Shown: positions 8,341-18,330, counted from the first letter of the stretch. The stretch: 64,000 bases of DNA from CADEED01 sp963711635 (GCA_963711635.1 CAVQEZ010000024.1:248001-312000); one strand, 5' to 3'. A program made the numbers and translations. The notes: generated by a model from the sequence alone, not told the origin.

Positions 8341-8843
8341 GCGAGCCCCTGATCACGTTGATCGTCGCCGTCGCCGATTCCGGCGTGATCGGCCGCGACA
8401 ACACCTTGCCGTGGCATCTGCCCGAGGATCTCAAGCGCTTCAAGCGGCTCACCATGGGCAAACCCATCGTCATGGGCCGCAAGACTTTCGAATCCATCGG
8501 CAAGCCGCTGCCCGGCCGGCAGAACATCGTGGTGACCCGGGATACTAACTACCGACGCGAGGGCGTGACCGTGGTGCACGACGCCGAGGCCGCGCTGCGC
8601 GCCGCGGGGCCGGTGGCCGAGGTCATGGTGATCGGCGGTGCCGAGCTGTTTCGCGCGCTGCTGCCGCGTGCCGGGCGCATCCATCTCACGCGTGTGCACG
8701 GCAACATCGAGGGCGATGTCATGTGGCCGGCGCTCGACGATCGCGAGTGGCAAGTCGTTGAACGGGAAATCCATTCGGCCGACGAGCGTCATGAACATGC
8801 CATGACATTCGAGGTCCTCGAGCGCCAACGACCATCTTCATGA
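8337..8843 (+). CDS. folA: Dihydrofolate reductase
   Basis: A 168-residue chromosomal-type DHFR reducing dihydrofolate with NADPH. Visible signatures are LIVAVADSGVIGRDNTLPWH (residues 7-26), the acidic active-site region LPEDLKRFK, MGRKTFESIG, and VMVIGGAELF for NADPH binding. It is the usual folate partner of thyA, separated here by the SET and dioxygenase genes. The ATG overlaps the upstream stop (ATGA), and its own TGA overlaps a small downstream ORF. Length and motifs are normal. Confidence 0.96.
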   Translation: MSEPLITLIVAVADSGVIGRDNTLPWHLPEDLKRFKRLTMGKPIVMGRKTFESIGKPLPGRQNIVVTRDTNYRREGVTVVHDAEAALRAAGPVAEVMVIGGAELFRALLPRAGRIHLTRVHGNIEGDVMWPALDDREWQVVEREIHSADERHEHAMTFEVLERQRPSS

Positions 8844-9019
8844 TGTGTCATGAGCTCCCGATTTCTCTCACCGCCGGACAAAACGGCGTCACCGCCGATG
8901 GGGTCAAAGCCTTTCTCGCAACGTCGCTGACGGCAATTGCCACCGGCAAGCAGCTGCAGATCGCATTCAGCGACTCGACCTCCGCCCGCTCTGTCAATCG
9001 ACTCGTGATCGTCGATTAG
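8843..9019 (+). CDS. Small ORF (58 aa) after folA, possible gene remnant
   Basis: An open frame of 58 codons begins at an ATG overlapping the folA stop (ATGA) and ends at TAG 9017-9019. The peptide (MCHELPISLTAGQNGVTADG ... SVNRLVIVD) has no membrane segment. It looks like the C-terminal end of a small secreted protein that has lost its 5' part; that likeness is a personal impression and not a family assignment. It may be a real coupled gene, a decayed fragment, or chance. Confidence 0.3.
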   Translation: MCHELPISLTAGQNGVTADGVKAFLATSLTAIATGKQLQIAFSDSTSARSVNRLVIVD

Positions 9020-9063
9020 CCTCGAATTGGGCTTGTCCGACGCGGCGAGGCCGCAATTTCGCT

Positions 9064-9091
9064 TTGCCTGAGCGTATTGGCAGGCTAAGCT
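9064..9091 (+). promoter_or_regulatory. Candidate sigma70-type promoter of the FKBP gene
   Basis: TTGCCT (9064-9069) and TAAGCT (9086-9091) are separated by 16 bp. The -10 box ends 9 nt before the ATG at 9101, leaving no space for a Shine-Dalgarno, so a leaderless or near-leaderless transcript is likely. Confidence 0.45.
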
Positions 9092-9100
9092 CCGCGCCCT

Positions 9101-9799
9101 ATGCAAAAACTAACCGCCATAGCCGCCATCCTCTGCACTTTCGCCTTCGCGGCCTGCAATGCCGACGCCGCCAAGACGGCCAAGCCTGTCGAGCCCACCA
9201 CCGAAGAGCAGAAGACTCTCTACACGCTCGGCGTTCTGCTGAGCCAGCAGATCGACACCTTCTCGCTGACGCCGGAAGAACTGGTGATGGTGCAGAAGGG
9301 TCTGACCGATGGCGTCACGCACGCCAAGCCGGTGGTCGATCCGCAGACCTACACACCGAAGCTGCAGGACCTGGCGCGCACGCGCATGGAAGCGGCCTCG
9401 AAGAAGGCGGGCGAGGCCGGCACGGCCTACGTCGAGAAGGCTGCCAAGGAACCCGGCGCCACCAAGACCGCGAGTGGCATGATCATCAAGCCGACCAAGG
9501 AAGGCACCGGCGCGCAGCCCGCGGCCACCGATCAGGTCAAGGTGCATTACGAGGGCCGCCTCATCGATGGCAAGGTGTTCGACAGCTCGATCGCGCGCGG
9601 CGAACCCGCCACGTTCCCGCTGAACGGCGTGATTCCCTGCTGGACCGAGGGTGTGCAGGCCATGAAGGTCGGCGGCAAGGCGCAGCTCACGTGCCCCTCG
9701 GACCTGGCCTACGGCCCGAACGGACACCCGCCCGCGATTCCGCCGCAGTCGACGTTGGTGTTCGACGTCGAGCTGATCGAGATCGTCAAGCCGCAGTAG
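9101..9799 (+). CDS. FKBP-type peptidyl-prolyl isomerase, exported
   Basis: A 232-residue protein. An N-terminal signal peptide (MQKLTAIAAILCTFAFAACN) ends in a lipobox-like AAC, so it may be a lipoprotein. Residues ~25-110 form an FkpA/Mip-type dimerisation region rich in helix (TLYTLGVLLSQQID). Residues ~125-230 form the FKBP domain: VKVHYEGRLIDGKVFDSS, FPLNGVIPCWTEGVQ, and YGPNGHPPAIPPQSTLVFDV. It should accelerate proline isomerisation of periplasmic or outer-membrane proteins. It is flanked by a candidate promoter and a strong terminator, so it is probably a single-gene transcript. Confidence 0.9.
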   Translation: MQKLTAIAAILCTFAFAACNADAAKTAKPVEPTTEEQKTLYTLGVLLSQQIDTFSLTPEELVMVQKGLTDGVTHAKPVVDPQTYTPKLQDLARTRMEAASKKAGEAGTAYVEKAAKEPGATKTASGMIIKPTKEGTGAQPAATDQVKVHYEGRLIDGKVFDSSIARGEPATFPLNGVIPCWTEGVQAMKVGGKAQLTCPSDLAYGPNGHPPAIPPQSTLVFDVELIEIVKPQ

Positions 9800-9820
9800 A
9801 ACGGCCAGACTTACAGTCAG

Positions 9821-9853
9821 AAGGCGCGGAGGCGAAAGTCTCCGCGCCTTTTT
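9821..9853 (+). terminator. Rho-independent terminator after the FKBP gene
   Basis: A perfect 11-bp stem (AAGGCGCGGAG at 9821-9831 with CTCCGCGCCTT at 9840-9850) encloses an 8-nt loop and runs into a T tract. It lies 21 nt after the FKBP stop. Confidence 0.92.
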
Positions 9854-10004
9854 CGTTTATTGAATGAGGCGCGTCTCAGCGACGGTACATATGCTGTCGC
9901 CGAGGTAGAGCGACATGAGCGCCGCTTCATGAAGAGACTCCATGTGAGTTGAGTGCGGACTCACAGGTAATGTGTCGCGAACCGCAAAATCCTCTCAGCG
10001 ATGG

Positions 10005-11582
10005 CTACTTCCCCAGTACGCCCACGAGCGCCTGTTGAATCTCAGCCAATGGATTTGGCGCCTCGCTTTCTGAGCGCCAGGCCACGACGCCATCGGGCCG
10101 CACCAGCAACGCGCCGTTCCCCGAAATCCCGGTAGCGGCGGCAAATCCACCGGCGGCATCCGTAAGTTCACCACCGACGCGCCAGGCATCCATGGGCAAC
10201 GCGCCGGCGGCGGCGCGGACGGTTTCTAACCAGTGTCCTCCCTCGGGCCCGGCGAGCAGCAGCCAACGGCCAGTGAGATCGATCGTGCTCACGCGTTGAC
10301 CATCGCGCTCCAGCCAATAGTGAGGGATGCGGGATCCGGGCATGCCGCGGGTGGTGCGCGGATCGGCATGCACCGCCTCGCAGCCGTACAGATAGCCGAT
10401 CTCGATATCGAAGTCGTGCGCGATGGGCTCGGTGGTCTGCGTGGCCGCCAGCCAAGGCGCGGTGCGCGCGACATAGCGGGAAAACGCCTGTTCGACGGTG
10501 AATTGCGCCACCGGCTGGCGCTCGCTCTGGTACGAATCAAGCAACCGCGGATGCGCGTGCCCTTGAATGACGTTCGCCAGCTTCCAGGCGAGGTTGTGCG
10601 CGTCGTGGATCCCGGTATTGCCGCCGAAGCCGCCATTCGGCGGCATCAGGTGCGCGGCATCGCCGATGATGAATACGCGGCCGTCCTGGAATTTCCGGGC
10701 GACTTCCGCGGTCGCCCGCCAGCGTGAGTAGCCATCGATGCGCACCGGAAGGTCGGGCACGCCGACACCGGCGCGCACCAGCTCGATCATGCGGGCTTCG
10801 CTCACGTCCACGGCGGCATTCATCGCCGCCTCGGGATCGCGCTTCGGATCGCCAAGGGTGTTGACGCCGAGGAATCCCACGGTGCCGGCGCGATTCATGC
10901 GAAAGAATCCGGCGAATACCGGATTGTTCACGTAGATGATGCTCCACGGTTTCTCGCCCAGCCACGGCGACAGATCCGCGCTGAAGTAGATAGTCAGCGA
11001 CTTGGAGAACGCACCGCGGCCTTCGTAGCCGATGCCCAGCAGCTCGCGCACTTTGGAATGTCCGCCATCCGCGGCGATCAGGTAGCGGCCCGAGAGCTCG
11101 CGCTCGTTGCCGCCGTCGACGTCACGCACGCTCAGCACGACGCGATCGGCGTCCTGTCGCACCGCCGTGATTTCCGTGCCCTGCAATACCGTGGCGCCAG
11201 CCTCGCGGGCGCGCTCACGCAGGATGGGTTCCAGGCGTGGCTGGTTCAGGAACCAGCGCCGGCAGGGGCTCACCGCGTCGACGCCGTCATTGAGATTGGA
11301 AATGATGTCGACCAGCTTGCGACCGGACAGGCAGTCCATGGCGATCAGCGCGCCGTCCGGAACGAATTCCTTCGCCGACTCCTCACGCACGCGCGCCTCG
11401 ATACCGAGCCCGCGGAACATTTCCATGGTGCGCATGTGAAAGAACGCCGCGCGCGGTAGCGGCGAACTTTCCTGGAGGCGTTCGACGGCGATCGAGCGGA
11501 TGCCTTGTTGCGCGAGGAAGGCGGCGGCGGCGAGCCCGGTGAGCCCACCGCCGGCGATCAGAACCGGCGCTTCATGATCCAT
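10005..11582 (-). CDS. FAD-dependent aromatic-ring hydroxylase (UbiH/PheA superfamily)
   Basis: A class A flavoprotein monooxygenase of ~525 residues. The N-terminal dinucleotide fold is VLIAGGGLTGLAAAAFLAQQ (GxGxxG). The mid-protein AADGGHSKVRELLGI supplies the DG motif, and IIGDAAHLMPPNGGFGGN is the GD motif that binds the FAD ribityl chain. The C-terminal ~150 residues end in a thioredoxin-like region (GALLVRPDGVVAWRSE), as in pentachlorophenol/phenol hydroxylase-like enzymes. Substrate is unknown; polyketide-type aromatics or phenols are plausible. Start is set at ATG 11582, directly before the FAD motif and 6 nt from a TATGCT box; an in-frame upstream start at 11615 adds an unnatural Arg/Ala stretch. 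It stands alone. Confidence 0.86.
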   Translation of the reverse strand: MDHEAPVLIAGGGLTGLAAAAFLAQQGIRSIAVERLQESSPLPRAAFFHMRTMEMFRGLGIEARVREESAKEFVPDGALIAMDCLSGRKLVDIISNLNDGVDAVSPCRRWFLNQPRLEPILRERAREAGATVLQGTEITAVRQDADRVVLSVRDVDGGNERELSGRYLIAADGGHSKVRELLGIGYEGRGAFSKSLTIYFSADLSPWLGEKPWSIIYVNNPVFAGFFRMNRAGTVGFLGVNTLGDPKRDPEAAMNAAVDVSEARMIELVRAGVGVPDLPVRIDGYSRWRATAEVARKFQDGRVFIIGDAAHLMPPNGGFGGNTGIHDAHNLAWKLANVIQGHAHPRLLDSYQSERQPVAQFTVEQAFSRYVARTAPWLAATQTTEPIAHDFDIEIGYLYGCEAVHADPRTTRGMPGSRIPHYWLERDGQRVSTIDLTGRWLLLAGPEGGHWLETVRAAAGALPMDAWRVGGELTDAAGGFAAATGISGNGALLVRPDGVVAWRSESEAPNPLAEIQQALVGVLGK

Positions 11583-11588
11583 GCGCCG

Positions 11589-11594
11589 AGCATA
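11589..11594 (-). promoter_or_regulatory. -10 box for leaderless FAD hydroxylase
   Basis: TATGCT on the minus strand ends 6 nt before the ATG at 11582. This spacing would put the transcription start on or next to the start codon. No -35 element stands out. Confidence 0.45.
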
Positions 11595-11752
11595 GGCAGC
11601 CCGCGCCGCCGCCACGCGACTGCCAAAGAAATCGGCGGGAGGGGAACACTGGTGGCACGACCCACGCTCGCGAACGCTTGAGGTTGGACGCGACGCACGC
11701 TTTTCGGCCTATGACTGTGATCCATTAGGGAAAAGCCGGGCTTCCGGGGCCC

Positions 11753-11758
11753 TAAAAT
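11753..11758 (+). promoter_or_regulatory. -10 box for leaderless beta-helix gene
   Basis: TAAAAT lies 6 nt before the ATG at 11765 in an otherwise G+C-rich stretch. No Shine-Dalgarno is present. Confidence 0.4.
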
Positions 11759-11764
11759 CCGGGC

Positions 11765-14359
11765 ATGAGGAGTCGTCGGTCAGGGGTGCGAGCCTGGGTC
11801 GCCACGGGCTGTCTTATTACGCTCGGCGTGAGCGGGCCCGCGCACGCCGCGACTTTCACCGGCACGGTCTTCGAAGACGCCAACTATGGCGGCGGCGCGG
11901 GACGTTCGCTGGCCGCCTCCGGCGGCGTCGGACTCACCAACGTCCGGCGTGGAGCTCTATCGCGTCAGCGACGGCGCTCTCATCGACACCGACAACACCA
12001 ATGCCAGCGGCTTCTATTCGCTGTCGTCAGGCGACACCTCCGCGCAGATGCGCGTGCGTGTCGTCAATGGCAGCGTGCGTTCGGCGCGCACCGGCGGCGC
12101 GGCCTGCACCACCTGTGTTCCCGTGCAGACCTTCCGCACCGAAGGCAGCGGCAATGGCATCGTGGCCGTCACCAATCGCGTGGGCGGCGAAGATCCCGCG
12201 CTCGAGCGACGCCATCGTCCAATACCGCGCCCGCGACCACATACGGCAACGCTCACCGTCAACGGCGTACGCCTGCCGCAGTCCATCACCACGGTCGACG
12301 CCGGCGGCCAACAACTCGACCATCGCGGACATCGATTTCGGCTTCAACTTCGACACCATCGTCAACACGCGTGATGCGGCCACCTGCGCTGCGGCCAGCG
12401 TCGAGTTATCCCTGCCAGGGCTCGCTGCGGCAGTTCGTCATCAATGCGACCGCGCTGGGCGGCGAGGGCGCGCTGGCGCAGTCCGGCAGCGGGCAGATCG
12501 ATGGCGCGACCACATTCCTGCCGGCCGGCTTCGAGTCCAGCATCTTCATGATTCCCAGCGGCCAGCTTTCGGGCGGCGTGGCGGTGATCACGCTGGCGGG
12601 CGCGCTGCCTGCCGTCTCCGGCGCCAACACGCGCCTGGATGCCACCACGCAGACCGTCAACATCGGCAACACCAATATCGGCACGCTGGGCACGGGCGGC
12701 ACCGTGGGCGTCGATGGCATCAGCCTGCCAACCTTCCAGCGACCCGAAGTGCAGCTCACGGCCGGTGACACCTCGGTTACATTGAGCGGCACCAGCAGCG
12801 CCATCCTCGGCTTCGCGCTGCGCCAGGGCTACATACTGCTTTCGGGCAGCAGCTGCCTGGCGCGCAACAATCTCGTCGGCATGACGGCCACGGGCAGCAG
12901 CGCCGACAACAGCGGGGCCGCGTTACGGCATCACGTTCACCGGCTCGAACGCCACGGTGCGCAACAACTTCGTCACCGTGAACAATTCCGGCATCCGCAC
13001 CGACAGATGGCGGCATGGGGTCGCTGGTCACGCTCAACGAAGTGGCGCGGCCCACCTCCGGCCACACCAACACCTTCGACGGCATCCTGCTCGTGGGCAC
13101 GGTGAGCTCCATCCAGGTGACCGCGAACCTCGCGCGCGAGCAGCGAGGGCGGCGGCATCGAAGTGGGCTACGGCGGCGGCGCCGCGGCCACCAACATCAC
13201 GGTCAGCAACAACACCGTGCGCGGCAACGGGTTCGTGAACGGTGGCGGTGGCGCGGCTTCCAGCGAGCCCATCGGCATGGCCGCCTACGACTATCACCGG
13301 CAGCGAGCGTGGTGTTCAGCCGCAACCTCGTTCGCGACAACGCCGGGCGCCGGCATCCTGGTGATCAATGCCACGCGGCACGCCGATCACGCAGAACTCA
13401 TTCAGCTCCAACGGTGGACTGAGCATCGATCTCGATCCGCGCGGCCTCGATCCCAACACCTGGGCGCGCCCCAGGGCGTGACGCTCAACGACAACGGCGA
13501 TGGCGACGCCGGGCCCGAACGGCCTGCGCAACTATCCCGTGATCGCCAGCGCCGTGCTGGTCGGCCGGCGAGCTGTCGTTCGCGCGGATTCGCGCGGCCC
13601 GGCAGCGCCATCGAGTTGTACATCGCGCAGGCCGATCCTTCTGGCTTCGGCGAAGGGCTCACCTATCTCGGCACTTTCACCGAAGGCTCGGCCGCGGACC
13701 TCGATGCGACGACCGGCGCCTACGGGCCCGCCGCCATCAACGGCGTCGCGCAGGGCACGGACAACACCAACCGGTTCAGCTTCTCGCATCACGGCGCCCG
13801 GCGGCGTGGCGATGGGCACGCGCCTGACTCCACGGCAACGATCGGCGGCGAGACCTCGGAGTTCGGCGGCAACGTGGTGGTGACGGCCGGCCCGAATCTG
13901 CAGGTGGTCAAACTCGTGCAGCCGCTCACCGATCCGGTGAACAACGCCACCAATCCGAAGAGCATTCCCGGTTCCGTGCAGCGTTACACGGTGCGCGTGA
14001 CCAACCAGGGCGCCGGCCCGGTCGACAACAACAGCCGTGCTCATCGTCGACAAGATCCCGGCCAACACCAGGATGTTCGTGGGCGATCTGGGGGCGCCGG
14101 GAGTCGGGCCCGTGGCGTTCGTGAACGGCACGCCGAGCAGTGCGCTCACGTGGACTTTCACGGCGCTGAACAACATGACCGACGACCTGGACTTCTCCAA
14201 CGACGGCGGCGCTGACGTGGACCTATGTGCCCGACCGCCGATGCGCAGGGCTGGATGCGGCGGTGACGGATATCCGCATGCGGCCCAAGGGCACGATGCC
14301 GGGGCAGGGCGTCGGGCAGCCCCAACTTCGAATTGCAGTTCCGTGTGATCGTGAACTAA
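11765..14359 (+). pseudogene. Exported beta-helix/DUF11-like surface protein, ~24 frame changes
   Basis: Following the coding signal across frames rebuilds one protein of about 860 residues. A signal peptide (...GVSGPAHA) is followed by a carboxypeptidase-regulatory-like segment (VELYRVSDGALIDTDNTNAS) and DIDFGFNFDTIVNTRD. A right-handed parallel beta-helix-like core follows with repeated N-x-V/N-x-F turns (ATVRNNFVTVNN, ITVSNNTVRGNGF, VVFSRNLVRDNAGAG, TQNSFSSNGGLSIDL). The end is a DUF11/Ig-like domain (PNLQVVKLVQPLTDP, YTVRVTNQGAGPVDNNS) up to FELQFRVIVN and TAA 14357-14359. I count about 21 single-base insertions and 3 deletions, with no other disabling change. Surface adhesin or structural role is inferred. 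It may be intact in the organism if these are consensus errors. Confidence 0.65.
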
Positions 14360-14433
14360 ATTCCCGATCAAGGTCATGTACCGATTCACTCGGATGAGGA
14401 ACTCAAATGCACGAGTGAGGTCGCCGAATTTAG

Positions 14434-14880
14434 ATGGTCCAAAATATTCGGCGTACCTGGAAGTTTTGGTTGAAACGATTTCTCGCGTGCGCTTTGCTAT
14501 TGCTCGCGAGCTACGCGATTGGTGATGTGACAGGGCTTACGCTGTGGATGGGCGGATCTTGCCGATATATGGCGCTCGGAGTAATCTTCCTCAGCAGCGT
14601 TTTCTTGCGATTGAGATGCCGCTACATCCTCGACATTTGCTACGTTGTCGGTCGTGACGGAATTTCGGTAGAGGAGGATCGGACGCGAATAAGACTTTTA
14701 AGTGGAATGAGTTCGCTGAGGCGCAATATTTACCGATCGTTACTACCTATCGGCCTGTGGATCGCTGGACAGTCTCGGCCTGTTGTGCTCATCGCAATAG
14801 GTGGTTTGCCGGGTGGGAAATTGGACCGCCAAATAGGCTTGCAGGTGGCCTACTCAAGGAAGGTTTGGGGAATCGTCTGA
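14434..14880 (+). CDS. Hypothetical membrane protein, AT-richer than surroundings
   Basis: A 148-residue ORF not recognised. It starts MVQNIRRTWKFWLKRFLACA and has two hydrophobic segments around residues 15-35 and 42-60, then a basic cytoplasmic-looking half (RIRLLSGMSSLRRNIYRS) with another moderately hydrophobic stretch. Base composition and codon use (TTA, AGA, ATA, AAT) are clearly lower in G+C than neighbouring genes, suggesting recent acquisition or relaxed selection. It lies between the broken beta-helix gene and the 3' end of the kynurenine operon. No Shine-Dalgarno is evident. It may be spurious. Confidence 0.4.
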   Translation: MVQNIRRTWKFWLKRFLACALLLLASYAIGDVTGLTLWMGGSCRYMALGVIFLSSVFLRLRCRYILDICYVVGRDGISVEEDRTRIRLLSGMSSLRRNIYRSLLPIGLWIAGQSRPVVLIAIGGLPGGKLDRQIGLQVAYSRKVWGIV

Positions 14881-14938
14881 AGACTCGATGGCTGCCCTGG
14901 TGAGGTGCGTAGCGAGGGAGCCGCAAGGGAGCAGCTCG

Positions 14939-16187
14939 TTATTCGCGTCGGGAAATCTCTTGGTACGGAATTGCCGGATGAAACATCACCTTCGAATACC
15001 GCGGAATGAAATTCGGATCCTTCCTCTCTAACTCCTCCGCCTCCTTCTTCTTCCTCCGATACTCGGGATCAAGCACCGCCTCCCTCATCTCCTGGTAATT
15101 CTCCAGCGCCATCTTCGCAATCGCATCGGTGTTCGGCTTCCTCTCGTGCTCGAACGCCTCGAACAACCCGGCCCAGGTGTGATGCTCGTCCATCATGCGC
15201 ATGAGCTCGGCGCAGTCCTCGAACGCGCAATTCATGCCCTGCCCATGGAACGGCACGATCGCGTGCGCGGCATCGCCTAACAACAGCAAGTTTCCCTCCA
15301 GGTGCCAGCCGCGCGTGTAGACCGTGCCGAGCGAGCCCTGCGGATGCTCGAACCACTCGCGCGTCAATTCAGGAATCAGTGCGCGCGCCGAGGGAAACTC
15401 GCGCGCAAAAAACGCATCGACGTCATCCGCATTTCTTAGTTGCTCAAAACTGTTCGCGCCGGCCCGTGCCAGGAACAGCGTCGCGGTAAACGTCCCATCC
15501 AGGTTGGGCAGCGCAATCAGCATGAACCCGCCGCGCGGCCAGATGTGCAGCGCGTTCGGATCCATGCACGTGTTTGCCGTCGCGCCCCGGAATCGTGAGT
15601 TCCTTGTAGTCGTGCTCCAGCGGCTCTTCGCGTACCGACGCGACTTCGCGCGCCACCAGCGAATCGCGCACGGCAGAGCCGGCGCCGTCGGTGGCAATCG
15701 TCGGCTGCGCGGCGCAGTGATGGATCTGGCCGTTGACCTCATCGCGAAACTCGAGCACGTCGCGGTCGTGCGCAAGACCGAGGCACAACTGCCCGAAGTG
15801 GAATGACACACCCGGTAGCTCCGCGGCGGCCTCGATGAGCACGCGATTCAGCGACGCGCGAGGGACCGAATAGATCACCTCTTCGGGCCGCACGCCGTAC
15901 ATCTGCAACTCAGCAGCGCCGTCGTGCTCGTGCACCATGCGGCCGCGCATCGGAATGGTGAGTGGCATGACGCGTTCGAGGACGCCGGCGAGCTTCAATC
16001 CGCGGATGCCGCGCGCGGCGAGGGCGAGGTTGATGGAGCGACCGCTATCGACCGGGCCAACCCGCGGATCCGGCCTTCGCTCATACACGGTCACCTTGAA
16101 CCCGCGCTTCGCGAGCAGGATGGCCAGCAACGATCCCGCAAGTCCGGCGCCGACGATGTTGACGCCCGTCACCGGCGTCAGGCTCAA
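14939..16187 (-). CDS. kmo: Kynurenine 3-monooxygenase, frameshifted
   Basis: An FAD monooxygenase of ~415 residues that hydroxylates L-kynurenine to 3-hydroxykynurenine with NADPH and O2. N-terminal GxGxxG is in NIVGAGLAGSLLAILLAK, followed by YERRPDPR and SGRSINLALAARG, typical of KMO. The C-terminal part has LHIWPRGGFMLIALPN and the FAD motif LLLGDAAHAIVPFHGQGMNC. The two halves are in different frames; one extra base near 15568-15571 accounts for it. The C-terminus is charged (RRKKKEAEELERKDPN) and no membrane anchor is seen, unlike mitochondrial KMO. The start is TTG 16187, overlapping the kynU stop (TTGA), so it is last in haao-kynB-kynU-kmo. Confidence 0.9.
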
Positions 16188-17511
16188 GCAATCTCCTTGA
16201 GCGCCGTCACCAGCTCCTCGACCATCTCGAACACGTCGATGAACCGGTTATAGAGCGGCACGGGCGCAATCCGGATGACATCCGGCTCACGCCAGTCGCA
16301 GATCACGCCATGCACCGCCAGCGCATCGAAAATGCGCCGCCCGCGCTTCTGGCCGCCGCTGACGCGCAAAGCTGAGCTGACAGCCGCGCTCTTCCAGCGC
16401 CTCGGGCGTAATGATCTGCACGTCCTTGCCGCAGCGCTCGCGCATCAGCCGTTCAGTGTACGTGGTGAGCCGCACGGACTTGGCTCGAATCTCCGCAATG
16501 TCCGCCGCGCGGAACATATCCAGCGAAGCGAGCAGGGGCGCGGCCGAGAAGATAGGCGGATTGCTCACGGCCCATCCGGCGGCACCCGCCGCTGGCCGGA
16601 ACTCCGGCAACATCTGGAACCGCGTCTTGGGCTCATGCCCCCACCAGCCCGACAGCCTGCGCCGCGGAATTCTCGAAGTGCCGCTCGTGAATGAAACACC
16701 CGCCAATCGCGCCGGGCCCGGCATTCAGATACTTGTAAGAACACCACACCGCGAAATCGACATTCCAATCGTGCAGCGCCAGCGGCAGGTTGCCGATGGA
16801 ATGCGCCAGGTCGAACCCGATCAACGCACCGGCCGCATGCGCCGCGCGCACGATGCGCGCGCAATCGAATGCCTGTCCGGTGCGGTACTGCACCCCGGGC
16901 CACAACACCAGCGCCAGCTCAGGCCCCAGCTCCTCGATCTTCGCCTCGATATCTTCGATGCGCAGCAGCTCCTCACCCGTGCGCGGCTCGAGCTCGACCA
17001 GCGTGTCCTCGGCATCGAGCTTGTGCCACGAAAGCTGCCCGAGAATCGCATGCCGGTCGGACGAAAAAGCGCCAGCCTCGATCAGCACCTTGTCGCGCAT
17101 GCCGACCGGCCGGTAGAACGACGCCATCATCAAGTGCAGGTTGATGGTCAGCGAATTCATCGCCACCACTTCGTTAGGCTGCGCCCCGGTCAGGTGCTGC
17201 AGGCCCTTGGTGAAATTCTGTGCGTAGTCGATCCACGGTCGCGTGGCGGTGTGATGGCCGCCGACGCCGAGCGCGGCCCAGTCGGCCAGTTCCTCGCTGA
17301 CGTAGTCGAGCGCGGCGCGCGGCGCCAGGCCCAGCGAGTGACCGCATAGATAAGTAAGCGGCTGGCCGCCGGCATTCACGGGCAGCTCGAATTGCTTGCG
17401 ATAGGGGGCGAGGATGTCCGCGGCGTCGCAATCCAGTGCGAAATCGCGCGACGTCGAGAACTGCGGCAGCGGATCGCCGTCCGCCTGAAGGTCTCTCGGC
17501 GAGGCATTCAT
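16184..17511 (-). CDS. kynU: Kynureninase, two frame changes
   Basis: A PLP-dependent aminotransferase-fold hydrolase of ~440 residues, cleaving 3-hydroxykynurenine to 3-hydroxyanthranilate and alanine. Key stretches are YLCGHSLGLAPR, MNSLTINLHLMMASFYRP, IGFDLAHSIGNLPLALHDW and the PLP-lysine segment WCSYKYLNAGPGAIGGCF. They continue in a second frame as RLSGWWGHEPKTRFQM and AVSNPPIFSAAPLLASL, then a third as RRIFDALAVHGVICDWREPD. Both shifts fit single extra bases, near 16660-16668 and 16369. The ATG at 17511 overlaps the kynB stop (ATGA) and its own TGA overlaps the kmo TTG, so the three genes are probably translationally coupled. Confidence 0.92.
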
Positions 17512-18327
17512 GGCGTCAGAGGATACACAATCGGTTGGCTGGGCACGGCGTCCCCGCCGATGGCGGGTACGGCCAGCGCCAGGATGCACGGGCCGTCGGG
17601 CACCTCGTCGGGCACGAACGCCAGCTCGGTGATGGTGGCGCGCGAGCGTGCTGCATCGCCACGCGCCGTGCTGCCGGCCGGCAGCCCGAAGAACAGGCGG
17701 TGGCCGCTCATGTGGCCCTCGTCATGGGTACGGTCCAGCGAAGGCACGTCGAGCACCAGGTGCTCGATGCGCTTTTCGACCAGCCATTCCACGGCCTCGC
17801 GCGTGAGATAGGGCGGCACCGAGTCCGCATAGTTCGCGCGTGCGTTTGCCGGAATCGTTGGGCAGCGTGCGAATGATCACGGCGACCGGATCCACCATGC
17901 GGGTCATGGGCCAGGCGGCGCGCAACCGGCGCCGCGAGATCAGGGAATCCGTGGCCCAGGGCTGCGGATCGGTGCGCTCGTTGGATTCGCTGCGCCGGCT
18001 CCGGGACCACGCTAACTACCACGGCGGGCAGCAGGCCGCGCGGCACCACGCGCCAGGCGTCGCCGGCCTCGCGCGTCAGGTGCGCGACGGTCTCGGTGTG
18101 CGTCATCTGGCAGTGGGGCGTGAGCGTCACCGTGGAGCAATTGGCGCGAGGCGCCGGTGGCCACGCTGCCGGAGAAACCGCCCACGGAGAAAGGCCGCGC
18201 CTCCGGTGCCCCGACGCCGAAATGCCGCGGACCGGGCGCGCCGAACTCCACCGCTATCGCCAGGCTCACGCCGCGATCGAGCGCCGCGCGTACTTTCTGT
18301 CCGCCGATAGGAGAGTTCTGCTTGCAC
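17508..18327 (-). CDS. kynB: Kynurenine formamidase-like cyclase-family hydrolase, four frame changes
   Basis: A ~270-residue member of the cyclase family, metal-dependent hydrolases that include bacterial kynurenine formamidase KynB. Read across frames it gives GVSLAIAVEFGAPGPRHFG, then TLTPHCQMTHTETVAHLTRE with the HxxTHxE-like metal site, and VAVIIRTLPNDSG. It continues with NYADSVPPYLTREAVEWLVE, LVLDVPSLDRTHDEG and HRLFFGLP. The role, N-formylkynurenine to kynurenine, follows from the family and from its place between haao and kynU. Four single-base insertions (near 18305, 18143, 17993 and 17846) explain the breaks. GTG 18327 follows the haao stop by 3 nt. The sequence is closer to the longer cyclase branch than to classic ~210-residue KynB. 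Confidence 0.8.
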
Positions 18328-18330
18328 GGG

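Noticed and set aside
11765..14359. Programmed frameshifting or phase variation in the beta-helix gene
   Set aside because: About 24 breaks at different sequence contexts, without slippery heptamers or long simple repeats, do not fit either mechanism; consensus error or decay fits better.
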